A stretch of DNA of 64,000 nt from Larix kaempferi. Its lineage: Eukaryota; Streptophyta; Pinopsida; Pinales; Pinaceae. Shown in pieces: positions 24,193-34,979 of the stretch. The stretch's first letter is position 1, and each line of letters begins with the position of its first letter. The notes under the pieces were generated by a model. It was not told the DNA's origin. It saw nothing but the letters and a program-made list of their open reading frames with translations, and ran no database searches. The stretch is taken from contig BSBM01000152.1 of assembly GCA_027924585.1 (NCBI GenBank), positions 248,001 to 312,000 on the forward strand, in the 5' to 3' direction. The position numbers were made by a program, and so were the translations under genes.

Positions 24193-24870
24193 ATGTCTCA
24201 CCACACCAAGCTTGAGGATAAGCTTGAAGGGGCTGATAACTTCCGAGCATGGAAGTATAGGATTGGGTTAATCCTAGAAGAGAATGATATGGACACCTAC
24301 ATAAGTGAAGAGGTTCCAGTTCCAGAGGGAGATGAGGCTAAGGCCTTACATAAGAAGAACTTGGTCAAGGCCAAGAGAATCATTGCAAATTCTATCAAAG
24401 ACCATCTCATACCTCATGTGTCTTCTCTAAAGACACCCAAGGAGATGTTTAATTCCTTGACCAAGCTGTTTGAAGGGAAGAACATAAATCGGAAGATGAC
24501 CTTGAGAAATCAATTGAAAAATGCCAAGATACAAAATGCAGAGACCATGCAGTCCTACTTTACAAGGGTCTCTCAGATAAAAGAACAACTTGAAGCTCTG
24601 GGAGAAGATATAGAGAATGGTGAAGTTGTGATGACCACCTTGAATGGTCTTCCTAGGTCATGGGATTCCTTCAATCAAGGAATTTGTGCTAGGAAGAAGC
24701 TCATCACATTCATTAGGCTGTGGGAGGAATGCTCACACGAAGAAGCTCGAATTGTATCTCGAGAAGAAATGATGGATAATGAAGACCAGGCTCTCACAAC
24801 ACACACCAGGAAGAATAATGACAAGATGGAGGCTTATACAAACGGAAGGGACAACCTGAACAAGAATTGA
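24193..24870 (+). pseudogene. gag: Copia Gag, N-terminal part
   Basis: The 225-codon frame starts MSHHTKLEDKLEGADNF, the usual opening of plant copia Gag (UBN2 type), and continues with WKYRIGLILEENDM. It runs through a helix-rich stretch with LTKLFEGKNINRKMTLRNQL, then MQSYFTRVSQIKEQLEALG and LNGLPRSWDSF. Gag forms the virus-like particle around the RNA. The frame ends before the CCHC zinc knuckle and protease that should follow, so the ORF is truncated. The next 600 bases hold no integrase. The element is therefore non-autonomous or dead. The start is chosen because it follows the leader and matches the family N-terminus. Confidence 0.85.
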
Positions 24871-25490
24871 TGAATAAATCAAGAAAGGCACAGAACCTCA
24901 AATTCAGACGATGAAGAAGAACACTCTGTTGGAGACTCCAGTAGTTCCTACAAGGAAGAAAAGATCAAGAGGGAGTCCACCCAACAAACAAACAAAGATA
25001 AGTATTTGAATTGTCATTTCTTGTATATCTGATTGTTTAAATAATATTGTTCAATGATGTATATACTTATGTTCCTAGATTTAGGCTGTGTATTATGCAT
25101 ATTAGGATATTTGCATTAATGAACAGTATACTACTAATATGCATGTGATGGGTAAGTGGCCGATGGCACTGTACAACGTTCCATTGCTACTTCTCTAGTA
25201 TGAAACCCTTTTCCTGACATGTTGGGAGTAGTGCACACTCTTAACAATGTTCTGGTAGAAATGGAATGCATCTAGAAAGTTACGGGATATGGATAAATGT
25301 TGTATTGAAGCATTGGCTAAGATAATTGCATGACTATATGACCAATGTATGTATGCATAAGAATTTATTCTAAAAATTATGAGATGTTTCTAATCATGCA
25401 GTTGAATTTGACTTGTAGGAAAGATCGTGTACAATCACCTACAAAAGAATAACAACGACATTTGTTCTAGCAACGAACTTCAAGAAAAAT
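24871..25490. other. Degraded copia interior
   Basis: Protease and integrase are expected here but I find no frame that encodes them. The sequence is AT-rich and probably a deletion derivative with unrelated filler. Confidence 0.5.
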
Positions 25491-25975
25491 ACCTATTGAA
25501 GATACTAAAGAATCTGAAGTTCCCAGGATCTGGGATGCAGTAATGGAAGGATGCCATGATCGAGGAGAACCAGTTGATCATGAAGAATGATGTTTGGGAT
25601 GTGGTACCGAGACCATAAGGGAAGTCTGTTGTGACTTCCAAGTGGATCTACAAGATCAAGTGTGCTACAGATAGGAAGAGCACTTCGGGGTTTTTCTTCA
25701 GTATGGGATCAGGGGTGATCTTGTGGTTTAGCAGGAAGCAGTCATGAGTACCACTGAGTAAAGCCGAAGCAGAGTAGGTCGCAGCATGTTTGGCCAGTTG
25801 TGAGGCAGTATGGATTAGGAAGATACTGTCTGATTTATTTGATCTCCAGTTGGATGCTACTTGTATCTTCTGTGACAACCAGAGTTGTGTGAATTTGTCT
25901 GAGAACCCGGTGTTCCATGACAAGTCGAAGCATATTGAGATCAAGTATCACTATATCAGGGATATGGTGTAGAGA
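25491..25975 (+). pseudogene. Copia reverse transcriptase start fused to RNase H end
   Basis: The frame reads WKDAMIEENQLIMKNDVWDV and VTSKWIYKIKCATD, the first conserved segment of copia reverse transcriptase. It then passes without break into RKSTSGFFFSMGSGVILWFS, KAEAE, CDNQSCVNLSENPVFH and SKHIEIKYHYIRDMV, the copia RNase H. The whole catalytic core of the polymerase is missing, so an in-frame deletion joined the two ends near 25,675. In-frame stops (after VVPRP, before VPLSKAEAE and inside AEAE*VAA) confirm decay. The frame ends at a junction with the gypsy element at about 25,976. Confidence 0.88.
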
Positions 25976-25989
25976 GGAGTAGTGAAGCT

Positions 25990-27175
25990 CCTGGAGGAGG
26001 AGGAACCACACCTTCTGGCAGAGGACCACCTTAGTCATGAGGCAGCAGACCCCCACATTCTAGTGGAGGACCACCTTATTCTGGAAGAGCAGGACCCCCT
26101 TCAGGTCCACCTCCCAACCCAGGAGACCCACCACCTTATGGACAATTTCCTACGGGAGGACGTTACGACCAATCGATCCATGGTCCTATTGGTACACAGA
26201 TGCCTTATCGGTATTACCAGTATCCATAGCCGAACCAACTATTACAATTTCTAGATACATTTGATCTTCCAGACTTGTCACATTTGAATAACGATCCCAT
26301 TTATCATGTTACAAATTGGCTTGCAATTCCTGTGAAGTTACCATTAGACATCCTGAAGTTTGACGGAAAACCCGATGAGGATCCTAAGAAACATGTAAGG
26401 ACTTATCATTTATGTTTCTCATCCAATTCCTTGATGGATGATTCCATCTGTTTGAGGTTATTCCAAAGGACTCTTACTCGCACCGCTGCAAAGTGGTACA
26501 TTGAGTTGCCACCACATTCCTTTCCATATTTTCACTCTTTGGCTATGTCATTTTTTACTCATTTTTCAGCTACCGATCCACTACGAAACTGAAACGGATC
26601 TTTTTACTTCTCTCCATCAAATTACTGCCACTCACATTTCTGATCATATTCATGAGTGGAGGAGGAGACGACGTCTGATTAAAGCTCCCATTTTGGACCA
26701 ACTCCTTGCAGATTGGTTCACGAAGTCACTACTGCCTGTCATATCTAAAGACGTAGCTATGGGTGGGGACATCACAAAAGAATAAGCTATATCCCGTGCT
26801 CAGTACTTATACCTTTTCTATGCTCAATATGGAACCTTATACGATATTGTTCCTAAAGCCCCCCGCCCCACCTACAATGCAGGAAAACAACCCACGGGAC
26901 CTCATGCTGATGGAATCATTGGTTTTGTTCACACCCAACCTACTACACAATCCGGTGAGTCACAAAGCCATCATGGCTCGACTCCACGCTCATTCCAGGA
27001 TGGGAACAACACCAACAGATTACCCAGCCCCGCTGCCACTAAAGAAGTAAATTCAGTTCATTCTACTTCACCTCAAAAATCCAGTAGTAAAAAGAAGAAT
27101 AAAGGTAAAAATAAAAATTCTTCTAACCAACAAGATCCCAGAAAGAACAATCTTGGTGACACCAAATAGAAGTGG
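25990..27175 (+). pseudogene. gag: Element A Gag (capsid part)
   Basis: The Pro/Gly-rich N-terminal tail (GPPSGPPPNPGDPPPYG) is followed by the capsid block. That block contains VKLPLDILKFDGKPDEDPKK, CLRLFQRTLTRTAAKWYIEL, THISDHIHEWRRRRRLIKAP and LLADWFTKSLLP. This is the retrotransposon Gag domain seen in plant Ty3/gypsy elements and corresponds residue by residue with Gag of element B. A frameshift lies near 26,590 and a stop at about 26,786 (KE*AISRAQ). The C-terminal part is Ser/Asn/Lys-rich. The protein would form the particle; this copy cannot. Confidence 0.85.
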
Positions 27176-27430
27176 AAGGTCAAGTATCCTTGTTTACTAT
27201 GCGGTGGTGACCACTTCACCAAAGAGTGCCCACATCGGGGCAAATTACAAAAGTTTCTCAAGGGAAACCCCACACCTGCAGTCTTAATTGATCCCTTCCC
27301 CACACAACAACAACAACAGATGATCACAAAACAACAATCTCCTTCTCAAGGAGAAACATCCCCGATCGCTCATGTTCTCATGATGCAGAGCGAAACGGTC
27401 AACCTAAATACTCGATCACGTTCATATGAC
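27176..27430 (+). pseudogene. Element A nucleocapsid zinc knuckle
   Basis: The frame contains KVKYPCLLCGGDHFTKECP, a C-x2-C-x3-H-x4-C knuckle with one residue fewer than the common retroviral spacing. Element B has the same spacing, so it is a lineage trait and not damage. A Gln-rich linker (QQQQQ, near 27,310) follows. Confidence 0.8.
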
Positions 27431-27535
27431 TCTCCTTCTAGAAAGTAATCTGACGGGGGTAATCCTAAAAAATCCCCCACATCTACATCTAGCATTCCAT
27501 TACCTCAAGGTCCTCTCATCATCGAGAAACCTTTA

Positions 27536-28090
27536 TTGGATTCAGTATTGCATTCACCCAAGAGCACGATTCCAAAAGCTACTTTGAATCCAAATGCTCA
27601 GGCTACTCAGATCTATAATATAGTAGAGGATTTAGCACAATCCCCTTGTGTTATGTCGACTCTAGAAGTATTACAAAACTATCCCATTCAGTGTAAGACA
27701 CTGTTATCCGTAATTGGAGTTGTAGACCCAGATTCCTCCAATACCATCATGTTCAAGTTAGAGTATTTCAAGTCGAGGATTTCCCACAAAATTGCATTCC
27801 AAATCGTTACTAATGTTGTTGGGAAAAGCATCCATCATACTATCTTAGACGAAGGATCCTCTACCTCGGTTATATCGCTATCCTATTGGTGAGCCTTCGG
27901 CTCTCCCAAGTTGAACCATTCACTCACTCCTTTGAAAGCCTTTGATGGACGTGGCTTTCAACCACATGGGCTGTTACAATCTTTGACCATTGAGTTGGGT
28001 GGAAAAAGTGTTTCCATTAACATGGAAGTCATCACTGCTCCATTGGATTACAACTTACTACTTTGTTGAAACTGGTTCTATGCCATGACC
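27536..28090 (+). pseudogene. Element A aspartic protease
   Basis: A conserved leader (NPNAQATQIYNIVEDLAQSP, MSTLEVLQNYP) precedes the protease core. The active-site region reads HHTILDEGSSTSVIS, so the triad is D-E-G rather than D-T-G or D-S-G. A C-terminal block follows with YNLLLC and, after a TGA, NWFYAM. The enzyme would cut Gag-Pol. A stop after SYW (near 27,890) and another before NWF break the frame. Confidence 0.75.
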
Positions 28091-28895
28091 ACAGTTGCAT
28101 AATTTGTCTTCCACATCACAGAATTTCCCCACCAAGGGAATATTGTCACTATCGACCAACTAGATTTTTGTACACCCGACACCACTACTCATCCTGCGGA
28201 CAACGTCCCTCTTTTATGACACTCAACATAGATATATGAGAGTGTGGGGGTAAGACTCCTTAAATATTCATCCCTCATGGGAGTCTTTCCAACATCAGAT
28301 CCCCCTTCCCATGTTTCCACGTTAAATAGGATTTCATCCTCACATTACTCAAACAATCAATGGATTGTGCTTGATCCAAACCATTTGGATACGATTGGAG
28401 ATATGATGCCTCTCAGCCATGCAGAAGCTACATATGAGGCCATCCAATCGGCACCTTATTTACTCGATGTCCACTCTGTCGTGGCATCTACTTCACGTTC
28501 TCTGCCACTATAGTGGAGCTCATCCTAACCTGATCCTCTAGTCTAGAATTTTGATTATGACGAATCAATCATGGATATTACAAGTTAATCATGGATATTA
28601 TGAGCACAGATGAACCCCCATGGGAAGATTACCTCCACCATAGGACATCTTTCCTTTCGCCATTAGATTCAGTAGAGAACGCATTAGAAATGATTGTTTC
28701 ACCAGATGTATTTCCTTACCTCAATATCCTATCCTGACTGTGGATACAGTAACCGAGGGAAACCTAGCTAACATCACGCCTAATTTTGCAATAGACATCT
28801 TGGTTAAACTTGGAGTCATGAAGCATATTCACTTAGGCCAAACTTGTTCTCCAGAAGAAGTCACCACTTTTATGGCCTTGTTTCAAACAATTATG
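28091..28895 (+). pseudogene. Element A protease-RT linker, degenerate
   Basis: This is the region equivalent to 44,400-45,180 in element B. It has the same kind of acidic and Ser/Thr-rich linker but is split by frameshifts and stops. A motif near 28,840-28,900 (CSPEEVTTFMALF) corresponds to CTPEEIYIYTELF in element B. Confidence 0.65.
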
Positions 28896-29341
28896 CGACG
28901 TCTTTGCATGGAACTACGAAGAAATTCTTGGGATTGATCCTACTATCATTATGCATAAGATTCAAACATATCCCAACGCAAAACCTATCCAGAAAAAACT
29001 ACACCCTATGCACCCTCAGAAAACTGTGACTATAAAGGCAGAAATTGAAAAGCTCTTGAAGGTTGTGTTCATTTATCATGTGCCCTTAACAGATTGGGTC
29101 TCTAATAAAGTCCCCATTACCAAAAAATAGGGCACCATTAGGGTCTGTGTCGATTACAGGGAGCTGAATAAGGCTTGTCCCAATGACAATTACCCTACCC
29201 AGTTCACCAACCAGATCATTGACAACTGTGACAAAAGCGTCATATTCTCATTCATGGATGGATTTTTCGGCTATAATTAGATAGAGATTGACCCTTCCGA
29301 TCAACACAAGATGAATTTCATCTTCTCGTGGGGTACGTTCG
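28896..29341 (+). pseudogene. Element A reverse transcriptase, N-terminal part
   Basis: The frames give EEILGIDPTIIMHKIQTYPN, KAEIEKLLKV, GTIRVCVDYRELNKACPND, FTNQIIDNCD and FSFMDGFFGYN, the fingers and first palm segments of a Ty3/gypsy RT. TAG stops replace glutamine codons at 29,128-29,130 and 29,278-29,280. The sequence breaks off at GTF when the inserted element starts at 29,342 and resumes at 31,682. Confidence 0.85.
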
Positions 29342-30127
29342 TGTTGACACAAGTCTGTCGACAGGGGTTCACTTCGCACTGCCGTCAACAAATACCAACC
29401 GAACACCCTTAATCATTGGCCCAAAAAGGTTTAACCGTTTCCATCAACACTCGCAGAGCGAGTGAAGTCTCACCCGAGATGGTTAAGGGGGCTGCAGGAA
29501 ACAGGTTTCCGCAATGGGGAGAGGACATGCATCTATCCTTACTCTATCGCCACCGAAACTAGATATTTTACCTTTGCATCATACTTATTAATTCAAACAT
29601 ACATTTGTCATTCACATATTCAAAGGATAATTGCCATTCACGCTAAAATGATGAAACTAGCGATCGTATCAATAGAACCACAGAACTTAAACATAGCATA
29701 ATATTGAGATCGAAATCATCATTCAACATACACAGAGACGAGAAAGAGGCATCATTCAACATAAATAGGAACATAGCGGAACATCTTCATGCATTAACTC
29801 ATCAAAACCTATAGTACAACCTTCATAGAAACAGTTCAAAACACTTATTGTGGATCCATACAAAACTTTCCAAAGGAAGAGCAAAACATTACATAATTCA
29901 TCTGCTTGTCACTTAATCCACTGATGCCCTTAGGCTTACAATCCTAGCTCTATTTATAGCTAACTAAGGCGGTTACACCATGGTCCAAATGACCCATTCT
30001 AACTAACTAAACTAATCTTGTGGTTTCGTCGGCTCCTTGCTCTCCGTGAATGGTCCTTCTTTCGTGGGTGGTCCTTCTTCGTTGTTGTTGGCTTCCACAA
30101 TTTATGCGGTCTAACCCCATGCCAATA
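29342..30127 (-). repeat. 3' LTR of the nested element
   Basis: The minus-strand start (tattggcatggggttagacc) matches the element's outer start at 31,681 (tgttggcatggggttagacc) with one base changed, and the end is ttgtgtcaaca. Length is 786 bp. Shared sequence with the truncated copy at 31,602-31,681 includes ccgcataaa and aagaaggacca. Confidence 0.75.
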
Positions 30128-30139
30128 GGCCCCCAACAC

Positions 30140-31600
30140 AAAATTGGGGCTCACCCTCGAGCCACCTCAGCTGGACACCTCTTTTCAATTCACCTACTAT
30201 CTAAACTCGTTGTATGAATCTTTGATCTGCTCGACCACTTCCTTCGCTGATGCACTGAGTTGTGTGCATTCTTCTACCTGTTGTTTTCTTGGGTGTTCAC
30301 AACTTTTCTGCTGCACTTCCTCTAGTTGTTGCTTGAACCGTGTCATTGCATTCATGGCATTTACTGTGAGGACTTATGCTTTTTTTTGGATCTCATGAAG
30401 GTGCGTGACCCTTCTTTGCTTCCTTTCGCATGCCCTATTTACTTGTTGTTGCTTTCCTTTTAATTCCGCCGCCTTCTTCATCTGTATGAGTGGGGGCATC
30501 GCTTTAATTGATCCCTTCAAGGATTCTAGCTACGTTTCAGCTTTGTTGAGTTGCACCTTTAGCTAGGTTAGCTATTCATCCTGGACTACACTTCCCCAAA
30601 ATTTCGTGACACCCTCGACGACTGTCTGGGTTGTCTTTTCCATCTCCGTGATCTCTGCCACGGCTTCCTCGATCGCATTTTTCCTATCCTGGATATGTTC
30701 CGGCGGTGTTCTTTGTACCGCTCTTGCTTTCAGCATCTCATTTTATCTCCATAGCCTATTGATAAGTACACCTAATAAGATGAATTTCGCTTTTGGTAGT
30801 ATATCCTGGTCTACCTCAGGGGATTTCTCGCAGACTTTGGATATCGCCTTGTCCAACCATTCTCTATCCTCCATGGGCTTCTCTTTCTTAGCTAATGTTT
30901 TGTATTTTTATTCTTGGATACATTGTGCCTCTATCTCGCTGATGTGCACCCATTGCTTGTACCTCACCATCTTATCATGCATTGCGGCCTCACGGTCACT
31001 GATTTTTGTACTTGTTGCGGTTTCGATTCTCTATAGTGTCAACATTGGCAATAGGTTTAAATCTACCATGATTGAGTCATACTTCCTTAGTTCCACATGC
31101 AACTCTTCATTCCCTTTCATCATCGCATTTGGTAAAATTTGGACTAACCTTGGGTTTGTGCCAACCTCTACTTCGACCCTTCTTGTCGACAAACTCGGTG
31201 GGACTTCCCCATATGGTACCCTTGTCTCTACGACTGCATTTGCTAGTGTGGATAGGAGTTGGGTCACCTGGTCGAAGTATTCTATTGAGTGATGTGTTAC
31301 TTTCGCACGGTTTTCTTCTACGACCTCTGTTAGTTTCTCCAAGAGCCTATTAACTTGCTCCTCAAGAAGAACATCGTTTTTGCTTCCTTATCCACGGTCC
31401 ATTCTATGCTTTGTCCTCGTTTCTTCGCGCTGTTCCTCGCCTTCAGAATCCGTCGGGGTTTTCGATGAGGCTCCATCATGACTATACATATGCGACTAGT
31501 CTTTCACAGGATCGTCTTCTCCTGTGCCCTCCTATCGACTGGATGAGCCCTTCTCTTCCATTGGAAGCTTTGGTCGAGTTGTTTCCTCTCCATTTTCTAA
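30140..31600 (-). pseudogene. Coiled-coil-like ORF of the nested element, unknown
   Basis: Read on minus, a frame with several stops runs most of the interior. The first open part (31,342-31,031) has LTEVVEENRAKVTHHSIEYF, a VTQLLSTLANAVVE heptad-like stretch and VEVGTNPRLVQILPNAMM. Further along come KISDREAAMHDKMVRYKQW, RNAIEEAVAEITEMEKT, LNKAETxLESLKGSIKA and RFKQQLEEVQQK, all rich in Glu, Lys, Gln and Leu as in long helical or coiled-coil proteins. I do not recognise the family, and no Gag, zinc finger or enzyme motif is visible. Stops (for example at 31,028 and within the linker segments) show decay. It may be a Gag-like structural protein or a captured host fragment; both are guesses. 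Confidence 0.5.
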
Positions 31601-31681
31601 ATTCGATAAGGTGCTTACACCATGGTCCTTCTTCGCTGCTGTCGGCTTCCGCACTTTATGCGGTCTAACCCCATGCCAACA

Positions 31682-32620
31682 GTTCACATATCGCAAACTC
31701 CCTTTTGGCCTTAAAAATGTTGGTGCCACATTCCAGTGGGCTATGTCGTATGATTTCCACGACGTGAAGGAATTTGTGGAACCTTACTTAGATGATCTCC
31801 CTGCTCATTTGAATCATCGAGATTTCCACATTGATCATTTGACGGTTGTATTCCTCAGATGTAGACGGTATAATATTCGTCTCAACCCTCACAAGTGCAT
31901 TTTTTGTTTCGAGTCTGGATGCTTGTTAGGCTTCATCATTTCAAAAGATGGGATCCGCATCGATCCCCTGAAGGTGGACACCATTGTTTCTCTACCACCC
32001 CCCATGGATATACTGGAACTTCAAATTTTGTAGGGGAAGGAAAACTATCTAAGGCGTTTCGTGTGCAATTTCACTGAAAACACACAGGGATACATGCAAT
32101 TTCTTAAGAAGGACATCCCTTTAATTTGTGATGATTATGCTTAGCAGTCCTTCGACATCCTAAAACATGCTAACACCCATGCACCTGTGTTACAACCTCC
32201 CAATTACACCAAGGATTATATCCTTTATCTTGTTGCTTCGACTACCACGATCGCTATGGTCTTGGTTCAGGAAGATAGTAACACCCTGGAGCACGTGATA
32301 TACTACCTCATTAAGGGTCTCATTGACTCTGAAACCCGATATTCACATGTCGAGAAGATAGCTCTTGCAACAGTCATTGATGTCCAAACGTTCCATCATT
32401 ACATCCTACTCCACACTACGACAATCATTGCCGACTCTAACCCCATGTACCACGTTCTCACACGCAAGGTATTAGGGGGATATTATTCACGCTGGATTGT
32501 GATTCTTCAGGAATTTGACCTCCATTTTGAGGAGGATAAATCAAAGAAGTCTTTGGTTTTTGCGGAACTGATATGCAATATTCCCCGTAATGATATAGAA
32601 ACTGAGCCCATGGAATCCCT
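31682..32620 (+). pseudogene. Element A reverse transcriptase C-terminal part and native RNase H
   Basis: The RT resumes with TYRKLPFGLKNVGATFQWAM and has the catalytic motif in FVEPYLDDLPAH, so the YLDD box is intact. Then come CIFCFESGCLLGFIISKDGI and the thumb. The first RNase H follows: YILYLVASTTTIAMVLVQ, ETRYSHVEKIALATV and IIADSNPMYHVL. The first catalytic aspartate expected after ILY is replaced by Val/Ala. TAG stops at 32,032 and 32,142-32,144 stand where glutamine codons are expected. Confidence 0.85.
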
Positions 32621-33944
32621 CCCCCATGAGTCCTTGCTTCTTATCATTACTTCTGACCCATGGTGTGGAGATATCACATTGTATCTCCAGACCCAGGGGT
32701 TCAGTCCTCAACTATCTCGTGACGAACGCTGCTATGTGCGTCACCATGCAAAGTATTACCTAATCATTGGTGACACATTGTATCGTCTTGGTGTAGATTC
32801 TATCCTCTGACGCTGCTTAACTAATGAGGAGGTCGAACATGTACTGAATGATTGCCAGTCTGGAGCATGTGGAGGTCATCTTTCTGGGATGGATACAGCT
32901 CATAAAATACTATGTGCTAGATACTATGGGCCTTCCATCTTCAAAGTTTGTATTTAAGTAGTCAATAAGTGTCCACCTTGCCAGCGTTTTCATCACAAAA
33001 AGTGCACCCATCCTGCCCCATTACATCCAGTTATCGTCATCGTTCCCTTTTCCAAATGTGGCATCGACTTTATGCACTGTAAGCCTACCTCGGCCGGGGG
33101 GCATGGTTATGTTATTGTCGCAGTAGACTACCTTAACAAATGGGCTAAGGCTATGCCTACGTACAAGGAAGACAACACAACTACCACACTCTTTATGTTC
33201 AACCACATCATTGCACGATTCAGAGTTGTTAAAGCCATCGTCACTGACCATGGATCACATTTACAGTACAATATGGTGGACGAATTAAGCGCTAGGATGG
33301 GTTGTCGACATGAGAACTCTACTCCTTACTACCCTCAATCAAATGGACAAGTAGACGCAATCAATAAGGTATTGAAAACCATGATTCAACGTATGGTAGG
33401 GACATATAATTCTAACTGGCATACCATGTTGTTTTCATCCCTATGGGCATACAAGACTTCCGTCAAAACTGCCACTGGCTTCACTTCTTTTCAATTGGTC
33501 TGCGAACTTGAAGCAGTACTACCCATAGAGTGCGAGATTCCGTCATTGAAAATCGATGTTGAACTCTTACCAAACACCACCACCAAGGAAGAACATTTTC
33601 TATACTTGGAAAAACTCGACGAAACCCGCCATGACGCATCTCTGGCTAATGAAGCTCATAAGAAGTACATCAAGGTCCAGTATGAAAATTCAGTTAAACC
33701 TCCTATCTTCAATGAGGGATATTTGGTCTTCACTTACAACCAAAAACATGATAAACTGGGGGCAGGTAAACTTGAGACCATGTGGCACGGTCCATATGTG
33801 GTTAAGCGTGTGTTGGAAAAAGAAGCATATGAACTCGAAGACTACGACGAAATATCTTTGGGGGAGCCTCGCAATGGGATCTACCTAAAGCAGTGCTATG
33901 ATTTATTCATTTATGCATTGGTACTTTGTATTTTTTATACATGA
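32621..33944 (+). pseudogene. Element A integrase
   Basis: The N-terminal zinc domain is readable (ACGGHLSGMDTAHKILCARY, then CPPCQRFHHKK). The catalytic core gives IDFMHCKPTSAGGHGYVIVA, VDYLNKWAKAMPT, IVTDHGSHLQYNM and YYPQSNGQVDAINKVLKTM. The two Asp residues of the D,D(35)E triad are present, but the expected Glu is Asp (QVDA; element B has QVEV). The C-terminal domain with GAGKLETMWHGPYVVKRVL follows, and the frame ends at 33,944. A stop near 32,809 and another near 32,957 break the N-terminal part. The product would insert the cDNA into the host genome. Confidence 0.87.
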
Positions 33945-34031
33945 TGTGTGTTTTTCTTGGTGTGACACTTTGTTTTTAGTGTGTTAGGATCTTATCATCT
34001 TGCTTATACCATGTACTTCCTGGATGTGCAG

Positions 34032-34442
34032 ATGGAAACATGTTTAGGATTCGTAGACAACGCTATCCATTACACCCACAACCTCGCTTCGGAATCTTGA
34101 GTACTTTATTCCCCTACCGAAGAACTGATTAGCTTAGGAGGAACTTACTTAGGGTTTGTGACCAACAATGCCGCCAAGTATCATGCGGTAATTGGATTAT
34201 TACACAATGCTTGTTCCTTGAGTGTGGACCACCTTGTTATCTACCTTGATTCACAACTGGTATCCCATATTAACCGAGTCTATGCTATCCATGATCACAT
34301 GTTACTCCACCTATTCCGGCGAGTACATCTCTTGGAGAGGTCCCTTGAATCAATTTAATAGCTGCACATTCTGAGAGACATGAAGACGGTTGCTAACTCC
34401 CTAGCCAATTTTATGTTAGATTGGTACATTGCACATTCATAA
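34032..34442 (+). pseudogene. Element A second RNase H (archaeal-type), dead
   Basis: About 85 bases after integrase, an ATG preceded by cag starts a frame with LGFVDNAIHYTHN, then GGTYLGFVTNNAAKYHAVIG, LVIYLDSQLVSHINRVYA and VANSLANFMLDW. It matches the second RNase H of element B. The conserved Glu of NNxAEY is Lys here, and stops occur after ASES and LESI, so this copy is inactive. It lies downstream of integrase and not between RNase H and integrase. Confidence 0.75.
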
Positions 34443-34970
34443 GCATTTCCGTCAAATATACATATAATGACACAAAATGTAGAATACTCATAGTATATAA
34501 GAAAACATCCACAAGATCCTCAATCATAATAGGAGACATAATGTATAAATAGGCAAAACAGTGTTTATATATATATAATCATCATGTACAAAAATGTGGG
34601 ACTGATACAAAAAGTTGAAGCTCATAAGCTTCCAGTAAGTACTAGCTACAACATATGAAGCCTATGGATTTCAGTACATATACATCACACATGAGATATC
34701 CCTAAGGATGCTCATGGTAGCAGATAATGGCTCGGGCTACTCTATGGAGCAAGCGACCAAAGTGCCCTAACACTCCAGCTATGCGGAACTGGTACCCATG
34801 AGGAATATCATCGATGGATATATCTGGTATGTCCATCATCAGTCTCTGGAGGTTCTCCTCTAGCTCATCCAACTCCTCCGCTGCATCCTGATGTGAAACA
34901 CATATGTCTCGTATCGCTCCTCTCCTCTCAATAGGAGAAGAACCTGCAGGTCGAGATGGCCCAACATCTG
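34443..34970. other. Element A non-coding spacer before the antisense ORF
   Basis: AT-rich sequence between the second RNase H and the 3' end of the minus-strand ORF. Its right half still has resemblance in the minus frame (SIDDIPHGYQFRI-like), but no firm coding end could be set. Confidence 0.4.
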
Positions 34971-34979
34971 CATCAAAAA

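Larger units (their letters stand above)
29342..31681 (-). mobile_element. Non-autonomous LTR element nested in element A
   Basis: The insert is bounded by TGTTGACAC and GCCAACA and flanked by gttcg (29,337-29,341) and gttca (31,682-31,686), a 5-bp target duplication with one change. Removing it rejoins the RT frame exactly (WGTF to TYRKLPFGL). Read on minus, the last 786 bases (30,127-29,342) form a full LTR starting tattggcatgggg. The sequence just before it (ttttgtgttgggggcc) fits a polypurine tract. The first 80 or so bases (31,681-31,602) repeat the LTR start, so the upstream LTR is truncated by deletion. There is no gag, RT or integrase; one long helical protein appears encoded instead. 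Confidence 0.8.

Noticed and set aside
29462-29701. Plus-strand ORF in the nested LTR element
   Set aside because: It lies inside the LTR of an element whose coding strand is minus and has no known similarity.
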